Both the position numbers and the translations under genes were made by a program. From Fagopyrum homotropicum (taxonomy: Eukaryota > Streptophyta > Magnoliopsida > Caryophyllales > Polygonaceae): a stretch of 64,000 nt of DNA. The stretch spans positions 162,649,481 through 162,713,480 of the forward strand of contig BSWB01000001.1 of assembly GCA_033239125.1 (NCBI GenBank), read 5' to 3'. Shown one piece after another: positions 1 to 12,700 of this stretch (positions within the stretch are counted from its first letter, which is position 1; the number at the start of each line of letters is the position of its first letter). The notes beneath the pieces were generated by a model. It was not told where the DNA came from. It searched no databases and worked only from the letters and a program-made list of their open reading frames with translations.

Positions 1-1872
1 CTAATGCCTTTCCCTGAGCATTCTCATTGCCCTTGCCCACTACTTTCTGGCCCACAGGCCCAAACCAGCCCACCAGTGTGCCTCCCCAGTCTAACACTTC
101 CCCCTTCTTTCCCCATTTCTGGGCCGCCAACTGATCTCAACCCACCTGCGCAGCCCAACCCTCTTATCCCACATTTGTTGGATTATTCCCACATTCCATG
201 CACTGACACTTCAAATATGGAGTTGCCCCGCACCGACTTACCCCAAAACCGACCCCACACCCGTAGCCAGTCCGGCATCGTCAAACCCAAACCCGTGTTT
301 GACCTTTCCGTTTCCACCACAATATCACCCATTCCAAAAACCCACAATATAGCCCTCCAAGACCCGCAGTGGAACGCTGCCATGGTCGACGAATATCGAG
401 CCCTTAAGCGGAATAAGATTTGGGTTCTGATACCTCGCCCCATTCAGGCTAACATTGTGAGATGTATGTGGATTTTTTGTCATGAGTACAGGTCTGATGG
501 CTCTCTCGAACGATATATGGCTCGTCTAGTTTCCAACGGATGTTCCCAGCAAGTTGGCATTGACTGCGATGAAACCTTCAGTCTAGTTGTGAAACCGGCC
601 ACTATCCGGACAGTACTTGGCATTGCAGTTTCTCGTTCGTGGTCCATCCATCAGCTTGACGTTCAAAATGCCTTCCTGCATGGGCATTTGAATAAAACGG
701 TTTATATGTTCCAACCTCCTGGTTTTCGTGACTCTTCTAGACCTAATCATGTCTATTTACTGCAGAAGTCTTTATATGGCCTTAAGTAGGCACCTAGAGC
801 CTAATTTCAGCATTTTGTAGGTTTTTTGCTTCAAATCAGATTCATCGGCAGCAAGAGTGACTCATCCCTCTTCATTTATCGTCATGGATCCAACATTGCT
901 TACCTGCTTCTTTATGTTGATGACATCATCCTTACTGCATCTTCTGATGAGCTGCGTACCCATCCGATCATGCTTATGTGTAAGGAGTTTGCCCTTAAGG
1001 ATCTTGGACCTTTATCGTACTTCTTGGGCATTTCAGTTCGTCGGAGTTCTTCTGGTTTATTCTTATCACAGGATAAGTACGCCAGGAAGATTGTTGACCG
1101 TGACAAAATGACCACCTGCAAACCATCTGCTACACCTGCTGAACCTTCTGTGAAGTTGAGTGCCTCGTCCCGTCCGGCAGTCAATGATCCAACCTTATAC
1201 CGTAGTTTAGCTGGAGCGCTTCAGTACCTGACGTTCACACGCCTTGATATCAGTTATGCAGTGCAACAAGTTTGTCTTTTCATGTATGATCCCAGAGAAG
1301 CTCACTTTGCTGCCCTCAAGTGCATCATAAGCTACATTTCAGGCACATCTTCATTAGGTATCACCATTTCTCCTTCCCCGAAGTCAGATCTTATTGCCTA
1401 TACAGATACTGACTGAGCTGGATGTCTTGATACCCGCCGTTCTACCTCCGGTTATTGCGTCTTCTTCAACGATACTTTAATCTCGTGGTCTGCCAAACGC
1501 CAATCTGTAGTTTCATGATCTAGCGCCAAGGCAAAATACAGAGGGGTTGCCAATGTTGTTTCAGAATGTTCCTGGCTTCGCAATGTACTGCATGAGCTTC
1601 AATGCCCCCTTACCAAGGCATCTGTGGTCTACACTGATAACATCTTTGCAACGTATCTTGCCAGCAACCCGGTTCAACACCAACGAACCAAGCATATCGA
1701 GATTGACATTCACTTTGTCCGAGATAAGGTTACCCGCGGTCACGTTCGAGTCCTCCACGTCCATCGGCTTTCCAGTATGCTGACATTTTTACAAAGGGTC
1801 TTCCAAGACAATTGTTTCTAGATTTTAGATCCAATCTTACTGTAATGCCTCCTCCAGTTTCGACTGCGGGAG
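1..1872 (+). pseudogene. Ty1/copia pol remnant (reverse transcriptase and RNase H)
   Basis: One reading frame, shared by 4-789, 826-1416 and 1624-1821, encodes the C-terminal half of a copia polyprotein. It shows the RT segment with DVQNAFLHG (near 660), LYGLK (near 780) and the polymerase core LLYVDDII (near 915). The RNase H part follows, with the TRRSTSGYCVFF region near 1430 and the RTKHIEIDIHFVRDKV motif near 1690. The frame is kept over about 1.8 kb but is broken by in-frame stops at 787-789, 1414-1416 and about 1516-1518, so no functional product is expected. The 5' part, including gag, protease and most of integrase, lies outside the window or is lost. A purine-rich stretch near 1866-1872 precedes a likely short 3' LTR. 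Confidence 0.92.
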
Positions 1873-2000
1873 TATGATAGAACGCATATGTAAATAGAGT
1901 ATATGTGTGGGCTCCCTTTGTAATTATTATAAATACGTTGGCTATTAATATACCCATCAGTCGATGAAAACCCTAAGGGGAATTTATCATATTCTCACAG
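1873..2000 (+). repeat. Probable short 3' LTR of the copia remnant
   Basis: Directly after the RNase H frame and a GCGGGAG polypurine tract there is about 128 bp that looks like a small LTR. It begins TATGATAGAACGC, where an original TG may have become TA, contains TATAAATA near 1928, and ends in CTCACA. The sequence after 2000 reads as a different element. No second LTR is available for comparison, so the boundaries are inferred from structure only. Confidence 0.5.
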
Positions 2001-4010
2001 TCCCACCTTTATGCTTCACACAATGTGAGAGGTAATGTGAAAAGAAGTCTGAGTAGGCCTTGTAAGATTCCTTTCATAGGCATACCTTTAATTCATGATT
2101 CAGTTGCTAAAGAAGTTTTCAAATCCTCTTTTAGAGAGAATGAGGAGCCACCTAGCAGGTTGGAAAGCCTACTCCTTGAGCCTTGCGGGACGTACCACCC
2201 TTGTAAAGTCGGTTTTAATAGTCATGCCCTTCAATTACATGAACACGTTACTCTTGCCGGGTAGTATTCTGAAGGAGATTGATCGTGTTTGTCGATATTT
2301 TATTTGGGGAAGTGTGAGAGGGAAAAAGAAGTTGCATCTCCTCAAGTGGGAGAAGGTGTGTCAGCCGAGGGAAAAGGAGGTCTTGACATACGTATGGCTG
2401 CTGAGATAAACTTGGTTATTGTGAGTAAGCTAGGGTGGAGACTTTTTGCTAACAAAGATCTCTTGTGAGCTAGGGTTCTCCTTAAGAAGTATGTTGTAAA
2501 GAAGCATGAATGGCCGAACTTGATCGTTTGTAGAGGGGGTAACTCGTACATCTGGTGTGGCATTGTCAAGGGATATAATTCTGTAGTAGCACCAAACTTG
2601 AGTTGGAACATCAAAGATGAGAGGACAACAAGGTTCTGGATCGACGTGTAGGTCCTGGGCGAGCCATTATCGAATAGCTGCCAGCTTCCTTTGTCCCAAG
2701 GGAAGCTTACATGAAGGTTAGGGATGTGTGGAAAGTTGAAGGGGGTAGGGATTGGAACTATAGCATGCCGGCATAATAGTGTTAGTTTTTTACATGTCAT
2801 CGGAATTACTTTGTGTGACAATTTCAATCAGACGAACATGGTCCGATATGTGCCTTCAAAAGATGGGTTATTTTCAGTTGCTACAGCCCATGCAGTGATT
2901 ATGGATAGACGTCGAAGGTACGAGGTCAGGATGGGTCTATTTAAGATGGTGTGGAAGCTTCAGACTCAGGAAAGAATTTGATACTTATTATGGCAAATTG
3001 CTTGGGGCATACCGCTTACAAATGTGGAACGCAAACACATGCATATGAAAGAATGTGCCGACTGTCTGGCCTGTCCTGGAGTGGAGGAGTCTCTCCTGCA
3101 CATCTTAAGGGATTGTAGCTTTGCACATGTGATATGGGGGGAACTGGTGCCTTCGAGGTACCAAAGGGAGTTCTTTAGGTTGGAGTGGGAGGATTGACTA
3201 TTTAATAACCTAAGCATTAGACCGGTGAGGGCTGAGAGGAAAAACTGGAGATTGCTCTTCTCGATTGCAGTATGGTGGATTTGGCGTTGTAGAAACGCAA
3301 GAACTTTTCAAGAGGGGAACATAGCTAAGGAGAAGGGAGGTTACATCTTGGATCGATATAAGGAGATGAAGGCTAGCTTTGCTCGAGAAGCTTGCATGAA
3401 TCAGAAGGAGAAGCAAGTTCTTCTTATTGGATGGGATAGGCCAAATGCAGGATGGGTGAAGGTTAATTCTAACGGAGCTTCTAGAGGAGAACTTGGGAGG
3501 GCTACGGTTGGAACTGTCATACGTGATGCGGAAGGGAATTGGGTCAGAAGCATAACAGTTAATTTGGGGGCCACCACAGTGTCGGCTTCTGAATTATGGG
3601 GAGCGATCCATGGAGTGGAGCTAGCATGGGATCTGGGATATCCATGAGTGAAGGTGGAGTTGGGCTCGTCCTTGGTGGTAGGGCTTATTGAGAAAGGAGT
3701 GAACTCGTCTCATCCACTCGCTAGCGTGGTAACTCGTTGTCAAGGCTTCTTTACCCGAGACTGGAGTATCAATTTTGGACACGTGTTAAGGGAAGGTAAT
3801 AGGGTTACGGATTGTATCGCAAACTTTGCGTTATCGCTTGATTTTGGAGTGCATATTTTGTTAGAGCCACCAGATTGTGTGAGATCGGTCCTCTTAGATG
3901 ACTTGAACGGGGTTGTTAATCCCCGTTGTACTCGTTTGTAGTTTGTTTTCTCTTAAGAAAGCGCTTTGCGTAGAGAGCAACGACTCCTGTTTACCAAAAA
4001 AAACAAAAAG
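2001..4010 (+). pseudogene. L1-like LINE remnant (RT C-terminus, zf-RVT, RNase H)
   Basis: Fragments in several frames give the usual 3' half of a plant L1-clade LINE. Near 2100-2400 are the post-RT motifs LAGWKAYSLSLAGRTTLVKS and RYFIWG. Near 2985-3150 is a zinc-knuckle zf-RVT region with the pattern WQIAWGIPL..C..C..ESLLHILRDC. An RNase H domain follows at 3420-3930 (WVKVNSNGASRGELGRA.., ELWGAIHGVELA, ..LREGNRVTDCIANFA). Frame changes and stops, for example at 2407 and 3645, make it a pseudogene. The A-rich stretch at 3996-4010 is the likely 3' tail. It abuts the copia LTR directly, so one element probably inserted into or beside the other. Confidence 0.85.
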
Positions 4011-4788
4011 CGTAAAATGATTTTTATCTTTTTATATTTGTCTATAAAAACATTATTCAATCCATAAAATAAACAAGCTTTCGGTTTACAGATTTCTTAA
4101 AGACCGAAATGTCAATCAGCTATAAGTTCTAGAACAGTTTAGCAAATATCCAATATTTCTTAGCTTTGTTTCGTTGATAAACCAACCGGGCCACAATAAT
4201 ATCATATAAATACTCCAACATTAATACTATACAAAAGACGTTGGGTCTCATTCGACTAATTATTTATTATAATTTTCTATTTTTATATTATAACCAAGTT
4301 ATTACAATAATAAAAAATTTTATCCTTACATCGAACCATATAATGTATTCTTTTATTTATACGATCGACAAATACAACTTTTAAATATTTTAATTAAAAG
4401 TAAAAGGGTAAATCACTTTGTAGGAAGTAGGACCAGCCTTGTTTTTCACGTTTATTAACACTTGGGTAATGCAAATACTTTGAAAATACACGTGTCAATT
4501 CCTTGGGGATTTATATGGTCATCGTGTGGGACCGGAACTATAAACTATTAATTAAATCGGGTTAAATCAGCACCTCTCGGGTACGGATCCCCATCTCATA
4601 TGTTGCGAAACAGCCATTTTTTGCAGTAAACACTCACGTGGAAGGGAAGAAAGCGTTCAAACTGCGCGGCGACAAGGTTACGATCGAGGCAGAATCGGTG
4701 GTCTAAATTCGGCGAACTCTCCTCATCAGAATTCTACTGCCACTGTTTTCCCCGATCGTCTTTACTCCGGCCGTTTCAGTACTCAAAG
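4011..4788. other. Intergenic region and promoter/5' UTR of the small gene
   Basis: This is AT-rich sequence without coding potential. The last 200 bases become GC-richer, with a CACGTG G-box-like motif near 4635 and CT-rich leader sequence, which fits the promoter and 5' UTR of the gene starting at 4789. No discrete mobile element was recognised. Confidence 0.5.
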
Positions 4789-5609
4789 ATGAAAGGATCC
4801 AGCGTCGGTTTTCTGGCTTCGTTTCTCACCGTTTCTACGGTGGCGCTTTCCTCTTGTTCCGCCGGAGATCGAGACGTCGTTTCTGATCGATCTTCCTTCC
4901 AGGTACATCTCGCTCTTTTTTCTCAGATACATTGGAGTTCTGTCAAGAAGCATGATGATTTGAGATTTCGTAGTTGGTTTGTTTGTCTATATCACAATTA
5001 GGAGGGATAGACATGTAAATTGAATCTCGTTCTTATTTCTCCGTAACTTAAGCTTATGAGAAGTAATTTGTTCTTGTTCCAGGTTTTGATTTCATAATTA
5101 CATTGTTTGATCATCTCAAGATTAAGCGGAATCGAACTGTAAATTACATCTTCTGTTTGAGGTTGTGATTTTACAATTGTTTTTTTGCTCATCTCAAATT
5201 CGAGAGGAATGAAAATGTGAATTGCATCTGCTTTTAAGCCCTCCGTTACATTGAACTCCGATCGAGAAATTTGATTCTGTTTCAGGTTGTGATTTCGTTG
5301 TTTGTGTTAAGCCAACTGCATCTACGTAATATCTGCATTTCCCTGTAACTCCACTTCCTAGAGATTAGCCAAACCCATGTATAGTTAGTTTAATCCTTTA
5401 ATCCCATTAGTCCTACAAAATAGGAATTTGCTTGTTAAGATTGTTCCTGCTGCAACTATTTAAACACAGTTCACTTGAGCTATATTGCTTTACACACTCT
5501 ACTCTCCGTACATGTTCCCCTCTAGAGGTTGTTTATTCCGATGTTTGGACATCACCCGTTCTCTCTTATGATGCTTACAAGTATTATATCATCTTCGTTG
5601 ATCACTATA

Positions 5610-5644
<35 letters not shown>

Positions 5645-6072
5645 TCTACCCTCTTCAAAAGAAATCTGACACAGATGAAACTTTTGTTCGTTTTAAAGCT
5701 CTTGTGGAAGTGGAGTTACAGGGAAATAGAGAGTTAGGTTAACGTACAGCAGCTATTACGTAGATGCAGTTGGCTTAACGGTTTGCTCATCTCAAAATTG
5801 AGATAATATAAATGTAGATTACATTTCCTTTCTTTCTCTCCGTTACAATGAGGCTGTGATCATGTAACTGGCTTGTTTTCTGATCTTAATACTGAGAGGA
5901 ATAGGGATATAAATTCGCCGATCCATGTCAATGGCTGTAATATGTGCAGATGAGTCGTTGGTCTAGTAGTAGTGCGGATGAGAATGAGGCTGGATGGTCG
6001 AAAAAAGAGAAATTTGCTCCTCAATTTGATGGAATGAGGTTCATTGAGACGTTGATCACAGCCCATAGGTGA
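4789..6072 (+). CDS. Small two-exon plant protein of unknown function (78 aa)
   Basis: Exon 1 is 4789-4902 and ends TTCCAG|GTACAT. Exon 2 is 5950-6072 and follows TATGTGCAG. Both exons are in phase 0 and join into 78 codons plus TGA. The N-terminus, MKGSSVGFLASFLTVSTVAL, looks like a hydrophobic signal or anchor. The C-terminal half is charged and ends FAPQFDGMRFIETLITAHR. That compact, tryptophan-containing ending resembles, from memory, short conserved plant proteins of unknown function; I cannot attach a role. The precise splice signals and preserved phase argue for a real gene. A product starting at the ATG at 5950 in exon 2 would also be open (40 aa). The 1.05-kb intron contains repeated segments and a copia integrase scrap. 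Confidence 0.7.
4997..5310 (+). repeat. Degenerate tandem repeats inside the intron of the small gene
   Basis: Three diverged units of about 80-120 bp follow one another. Each contains a version of 'CTCATCTCAA.. GAGAGGAAT.. GTAAATTGCATCT.. CTCCGTTAC.. GGTTGTGATTT'. Unit junctions are marked by TCATCTCAA near 5110 and GCTCATCTC at 5187. A fourth related unit starts at 5785 (GCTCATCTC) beyond the copia scrap and runs to about 5920. The pattern was seen by eye; percentage identities were not computed. Confidence 0.55.
5432..5735 (+). pseudogene. Copia integrase fragment in the intron
   Basis: The translation contains PLEVVYSDVWTSPVLSYDAY, KYYIIFVDHYTKYI and, after an AT repeat, a degraded lysine-rich continuation. 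This is the start of a copia rve integrase core (the VYSDVWGP / YYVSFVDDYTR type of motif). An (AT)n run at 5613-5641 interrupts it. It lies sense to the host gene within its only intron. It is too short and broken to be functional. Confidence 0.8.
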
Positions 6073-7204
6073 TGTATCAAGTTTGCTTCATTCCTGTAAG
6101 AGTTTCTGGTGTGCCATTCTATATTCTAACAAACAGGCCTTGTCCACATATGTTATGGCCAAAGTTTTGTCCGCACTTTTTCATTTTCATCTTCAGTTTG
6201 ACATGAATTTGTGTCTTTGTATGATAGAATTTTTATTTCCTGTGATGTTGTACTTAACTATTTGGTGATTATGAGAAGATATGACTGTTGGATTAAGGTT
6301 ATTGTTTGGCTGCAGATTGATCTATGTTTTCTAGAGTGAATTCCTCTGGTGATATAGAATGATACCAGTCCTTACTGTTGATTAATAATTGTGGTTTGTT
6401 CTACTGTGCCTATGTTTGATCTATAGTGAATGGTACAGTGAATTTGTACAGGTTGGTTGTTTTGATTGTCGATTGGTTTAGAATGAAATTAGGTATGTAC
6501 ACTACCCTAGAAACATGAATTGTTCAAACCTGTAGGGATTTCGAAGATGTGATGAATTTCAAATCTCCACTTAAATGCACGGATGGTATTCTACGTGGTC
6601 ACGATTGGGTAGAAATGTAGAACTGTTTGAATGAAAATACTGCCTTATATGTTTAGTGTTAACTTGTCACGATGTTAAGAGTGTGTTTAAATGTCTCTCC
6701 TTGTGAAAAAATTTGTCAAAGTGAATACTCCATAAGATAAGATAATCGAAGAATATCTAAAATGTTTTGATATTTGGTCAAAGTTGAAAATACTGTAGTG
6801 ACGATAACTTTGTTAAATGTTAAGATATTTTGTGCAGTTGACCCTTGATTTTTCTATTGAAATAAAATAAGCCACAAAATGGGTAAATAGGCAATATTAT
6901 TGATACTAAGTTCAAATTAGCAACTGTATGATACGACAATCCGCAACACTTTTTCCTTCAAGTGCTAGCTGTTAGACGCTGGCTTATTTGGCGGCCAATA
7001 CCGCCCACCACCCCGGTTGGTGTTGAGGAAAGTAGCCAAATTTGACATGACATAATGATACAACATATCTCTTCGAATCAGAATAAATTATTACATACAC
7101 CAAACTCAGGACCTCCAATGGAGAGTTGAAAGAGCCCAACGAAACAGGGAACTCAATTTTAAAGGTTCATATTTTTCATTCTTTTATATACTATCTAAGA
7201 TTTA
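6073..7204. other. Intergenic / 3' flank of the small gene
   Basis: This is AT-rich sequence with no convincing ORF. The first few hundred bases may be 3' UTR of the upstream gene. A short GC-rich patch near 6970-7030 does not match any element I can name. Confidence 0.4.
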
Positions 7205-7500
7205 GGGCAGTTGGGTTTTAATTCCAGAATCGATAACGGAATGGAAACGAATCTAATCCATATGTATACCCTTGTTTATTCATGAAAGTTTTTTGGAATC
7301 ATTCTTTATGGTTTGAAGTAATTGGAGTAAAATTTGATTACTTTTGATACCCTATAGGAAAACAAAATGTGGAAAAGCAAGTGCATCTTATATGAAACCA
7401 CAAGGAACGATTCCATAAAATTTCATGAATAAACATACACATATTGACTAAACTCGTTTCCATTCCGTTTCCGTTTCTAGAGTTGGAGCCAAACGGGCCC
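7205..7500. mobile_element. Tourist-like (PIF/Harbinger) MITE with TTA duplication
   Basis: This 296-bp element is bounded by inverted ends: GGGCAGTTGGGTTTTAA on the left and GGAGCCAAACGGGCCC on the right. It is flanked by TTA at 7202-7204 and 7501-7503, the target duplication typical of PIF/Harbinger MITEs. The inside is largely a foldback: GGAATCATTC on the left arm is answered by GATTCCATAAAATTTC on the right. A closely similar copy lies at 63711-63992. There is no coding capacity. Confidence 0.85.
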
Positions 7501-7503
7501 TTA

Positions 7504-9150
7504 GTATCTAATAATTGTCATAGGTTTTTGTTTTATACAAATATAACACAATATATCTCCTATTTTATCTACTATTTTTTTTTACTCACATTAATAGATT
7601 TTTATATATTAATATAATAATGAAAACTTCTTCTTTTATTTATCCGGTATTACTATTTACATAGAAGTAGAAGGTAAGCGGGCAACAAGTTGCGCCGCTA
7701 CCCCTTTTTGGATGGCAAAACCTAACCTTTTAAAAACAACATCTACAAATCTAGAGGACATAATATTACTATGCATAACTCTTTGCATAACTCACATTTA
7801 AAAAAAAAAAACCCTCCAACTTTTCCTCACCTAAATTGACCGTTCGTTTGCTTTTATATTTTGCAGCTTATCAAATCGACATCTTCATACCTAAACGCAA
7901 TTCCAAGTGCAGATCAGCAAATCAGTTTCGCAACATCATCTTCACTCTCTAATCTCTATTCAAAAAACTACGAACTCGAATATTTGTTTACACAATCATT
8001 TGTTTCTCTAAACTCTATTCTGAAGACGACAAATTCGAAGATCCGTTTACACAATTCATTGTTTCTATATGGAAGAATAAAGATTGCACCCGAAAGAAGA
8101 CGAACTTGTGAAAGATTAAATTAGAATTAGGGTTGAAAGAAGACGAAATCGAAATTTTATTTTAAATAGGATGATATTTTAATTTTTGAACAATACCACC
8201 AAAATTTATTGGACTGCACTGACCAAACTATTAATCAAAATTACATTCACGTTGTATTTCACATTTTTGAAGGAAAGAAGGTCAAACACAGCATACGTAT
8301 GGACCGCGTGAAGTAGTCATGCGACTCATGCCAGACAAGTTGGCGCCTTCTCCCATGAAACTATCTTCAGCAAGAAATATAAATTTGGAGAATGAATATT
8401 AGCCGTTGTTAGCCTTCGCATTATTGAATGGCCCACCGTCAGTATCACTTTCCTAAATACACAGTTTCCAACTTGAAATTGGGGAGTATGAAAAGAAAAT
8501 GACAAAGGAGAAGGCGAGAAGCACATGCACCGCCACGTGATTTGTGCAAGATATGTTACTTAGGAATGATGTCCATCAAATTTTTAGAGATTAGTTTCGA
8601 GAATACAAAGTTTATTTGAAAATATAAGTTTTATTAAAGGGATGAAATAAATAGCTAATTAAACAGATGATATTTTTTTGTGTAACTTTAAAGAGTTTTT
8701 GGATGAATAGAAGTAAAGTGGGTAACTTGGTTAAACTAGTTTAAAACTAAAAGCATATTATCTACAAGTTAATTCATGATTGAAGAATCCAAGATTAGGA
8801 AAAATATGAAGCCCTTTAAAATATCAAAAAAATATATAGTAATGGAGATAGAGTTAAGTGTTTTGATTTTAATTTTTTTTATAAATTTGTGACAACATCA
8901 GCTTACAGTGATTTTAAAGGTTTTTTTTTTTTTTAACAAAACGCTATTTCTACCTTAGCCGGATTTCAATTTCTACCACTCCTCAATACCAAACACGCCC
9001 TAATTCCTAAAATTATCTTTGGTAGAGTCCTGATTCTGTATGGGGTATTGGGGTATATGGGGGCCATCCTGAGAATTGGCAGATGGCACTGGCAGCTGCT
9101 CCCATTCCCGTGAAAATAAATAATTGTTTTTTAACCGTCTTTCGTAGTGC
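7504..9150. other. Intergenic region upstream of GBSSI
   Basis: No supported gene. At 7860-8124 there is an 87-codon ORF that lacks family motifs and contains an imperfect internal duplication (ACTCTATTC..AC.AA.TTCGAA near 7955 and 8010), so I do not call it a gene. The rest is AT-rich with poly-A and poly-T runs (7800, 8920). From about 9000 the sequence becomes the GBSSI promoter. Confidence 0.45.
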
Positions 9151-9297
9151 CACGTGTCAGTATGTAACTGCCATTGTTTCTACTTATAACCCAAGATCCA
9201 ACGCTCTGCTGCTTCCATCCCTTGCTCTCACCCCCACTAGCCGCTAGCAGCGGATCACTGAGCATCAATCACTCTCTAGGGGATCATTTCGTTCTTG
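9151..9297 (+). promoter_or_regulatory. GBSSI core promoter and leader exon with G-box and TATA-like site
   Basis: A perfect G-box, GCCACGTGTCA, has its core at 9151-9156. A TTATAA element lies at 9184-9189, followed by a CT-rich leader. The leader ends GTTCTTG|GTAAAT at 9297, and a 5'-UTR intron (about 9298-9758) runs to TTGATTAG just before the ATG at 9765. A leader intron of this kind is well known for plant GBSSI (waxy) genes. The transcription start was not determined. Confidence 0.6.
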
Positions 9298-9764
9298 GTA
9301 AATCATGTTTCTTCTTCCTCAACTTATTTCAATTGGCATGATCTATCTATTACCTGATTTTGTGCGTTAAATTGGACCATTAAAGTAATATTCTTTCATG
9401 ATTTCTTACCGCCTTCAGCTGTGTACTCACACAAAATCTTTGCCTTGCATGTGTTCATTCATCAATTCATTCTCATTCTCTCATGAATTCCTTTCAATTA
9501 GATTTGCATCCCCATATCTGAATCTATATACAAAAAAAGTGATCTTAGTTTCAACATTTTCATGTCTAAAAAAGTTGCATTCAGTAAGCTGCAGAATCTA
9601 ATATGCATGTATTCAAGCAAATACAGTATAGTAGAGTTGCTCTTCAAATCTGTTCAACAGTTGAGAGTTAAAGAAGACATGATAAAGGAGGAATTATTAT
9701 CTCTTACTTATATTAATTTAGGGAGATTCGATAATTTTTTATGAATTGTTTTGATTAGGGTTCA

Positions 9765-12700
9765 ATGGCTAGCGTAACGGCATCCCATTTTCTATCAAGA
9801 ACTACCCATGTTGGTTCAGTTTCTGAGAACAAAGCAAGCCTGAACCAGATTGACCTGAAGAATGGTTACAGTGGGCTAAGACCACTTAACCAAGTTGACA
9901 AGTTTCAGCTAAAATCCAATGCAAGAGCATTTACTAACAAGGTCAGAAGCAGGGCCCCTAAAGCTCATAACAGTAGGATGGCATGCCCTATTGTATGCGG
10001 AATGAGTGTGGTTTTCGTCTCAGCCGAGGTTGCTCCATGGAGCAAAACCGGTGGGCTTGGTGATGTTGTTGGTGGTTTACCACCTGCATTGGCTGTAAGT
10101 TTGTAGTATATTTGTGTGGTTAATGTATAGTTCAGTAAACATATTCTTGATACTTGAATCAACTTACGGGTTTCAGGCAATGGGACATAGGGTTATGACA
10201 GTTGCTCCTCGTTATGATCAGTATAAAGATGGATGGGACACTAATGTACTAGTTCAGGTAAATTTGGATTCATTGTATAATTTTTATGTTATCTAAGCAA
10301 TATATTAATGCTGTTCAACTGGCTTTTTATTAAGCTGTGTTTGGTGTTAAATTTATATAATGCAGATACAAGTTGGGGAAAGAGTTGAGAATGTTCGGTT
10401 CTTTCACTGCTACAAAAGAGGAGTTGACCGTGTTTTCGTGGATCACCCTATGTTCCTTGAGAAGGTGAATGGACCATTAAGATATTTGGAGGAACATATG
10501 AGTAAAATAGTAATCTTTAGGAGAGTGACTAGTCATCTAATCGGGTACTCAAATCTGTATTTTTCAGGTGTGGGGTAAAACTAGATCCAAGATTTATGGG
10601 CCTAATGCAGGAACTGATTATGACGACAACCAACTCAGATTCAGCTTATTGTCCATGGTAATGCTTGATAATTTCAATGAAATATGAAGCTTCTGTTTTG
10701 CACTGCAACATAATAATCAAATAAGAATCTTTGATCAGTAAAAATACCTCGTTGGTTTGATACTCTTGTCTACACCTGCCTTTTTGTTGAACCTGTCTAT
10801 GTTGAGTATACTCTTTGCATGTAAATCTGAAATATCACAACAAAGAAAGATTAGTTGTATTTAAAATCTTGTCACTTTCTTCAGGCTGCTCTAGAGGCTC
10901 CTAGGGTACTAAACCTGAACAACGGCAAGCACCACTCTGGCCCCTACGGTAATGAGCTTTACGCTTAATGTTTGACTGTATTCTGTAACCTTCGAATTCC
11001 TGGCGGTATTATGAAGTTTTACATGTATACGAATGCAGGAGAGGATGTTGTCTTTGTTCCAAATGACTGGCACACTGCTCTTGTTCCCTGTTACCTCAAA
11101 TCTGTGTACCAATCTCGGGGCATCTACAAAAATGCTAAGGTGATTTTCAATGAACTTGGCATAGTTTGCCATCCAAGTAGAGAAAAATACAGTTTTGCTA
11201 AATTCCATCATCCTATGGCAGGTTGCATTCTGTATTCACAATATTTCATACCAAGGAAGATTTGCTTTCTCAGACTATTCGATGCTCAATTTGCCTGCAG
11301 AGTACAAGGGCTCATTTGATTTCATTGATGGGTAGGATTTTTTTCGAAACCAGCATCTATAAACATGCTTGCCACTCTGATCTCACGACGGCTAATTTGA
11401 TCCTGCAGGCATTACAAACCAGTCAAAGGAAGGAAAATCAACTGGTTGAAGGCCGGCATTTTGGAATCACACCGAGTTGTAACAGTTAGCCCATACTATG
11501 CGAAGGAACTCATCTCTAGTGTAGCAAAAGGTGTAGAATTAGATCACATCCTTCGCTTGACGGGTATTACAGGTATAGTAAATGGGATGGATGTTCAAGA
11601 ATGGAACCCTGTGACTGATAAGCACATTGATGTTCACTATGATCACACAACGGTACATGATTTCTGACAGTTAAACATCCCTTTTTTTTTTCTTGGATGC
11701 GAAAAATATTCTAAATATCTGATATAACATTTTAGGTGCATGAGGGAAAGGCACTCGCGAAAGAAGCCCTTCAAGCAGAGGTTGGCTTACCGGTTGATAG
11801 AAACATCCCGTTAATAGGATTCATCGGCAGGCTTGAGGAGCAGAAGGGTTCTGACATACTAGCAGCAGCCATTCCACATTTCATAAAAGAAAATGTTCAG
11901 ATAGTTGTCCTAGTAAGTGTCCCGCCAATGCAAGGAGTCTCGAGGGTACTCCATTGTAAAATGGAGTCTCGAGGGTACTCCATTGTAAAAAGTGCATTGT
12001 TTTGCTACAATTTTCTGGCATTAATGTTCATTTTTGATAAAACCTTAGGGTCTTACCCTTAAAGATGATATAATATTTCTTCCACGATTTGATAGGGTAC
12101 AGGAAAGAAATACCTGGAGAAGGAGCTCGAGGAGCTTGAAGTAAAGTATCCGGACAAGGCCAGAGGAATTGCAAAGTTTAATGTACCTTTGGCTCACATG
12201 ATCACAGCTGGTGCTGATTTCATGTTGATTCCAAGTAGATTCGAGCCATGTGGCCTCATTCAGTTGCATGCCATGCAATATGGAACTGTAATGACACAGG
12301 ATTGATTCAAGACTTTTTCTTTATCACTTCACACAAGGATCAACTCTTTCACTTTTGTTGACTTGTTTGCTTTCACGTGGTTCCTTGGCAGGTCCCCATT
12401 GTTTCCTCCACTGGTGGACTTGTAGACACTGTGAAGGAAGGTTACACTGGATTCCAGATGGGAGCCTTCAGTGTTGAAGTGAGTGATTCTCCTTTTATCT
12501 TGTTCTATTAGCAATTCATCTGTAAACGTGTTAATGGAATCGGTATTTCCTTTCAGTGCAAGACTGTAGATCCAGCTGATGTGATGGCTTTGGCAACTAC
12601 TGTAAAGAGAGCACTTACGACCTACGATACCCCTGCTTCGAAGGAGATGATCCAGAACTGCATGGCTCAGGATCTCTCTTGGAAGGTCTGTATAACAACA

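Noticed and set aside
7861..8124. 87-codon ORF upstream of GBSSI
   Set aside because: Contains an internal DNA duplication and no domain; the first codon is not a convincing start. Possibly debris of an element.
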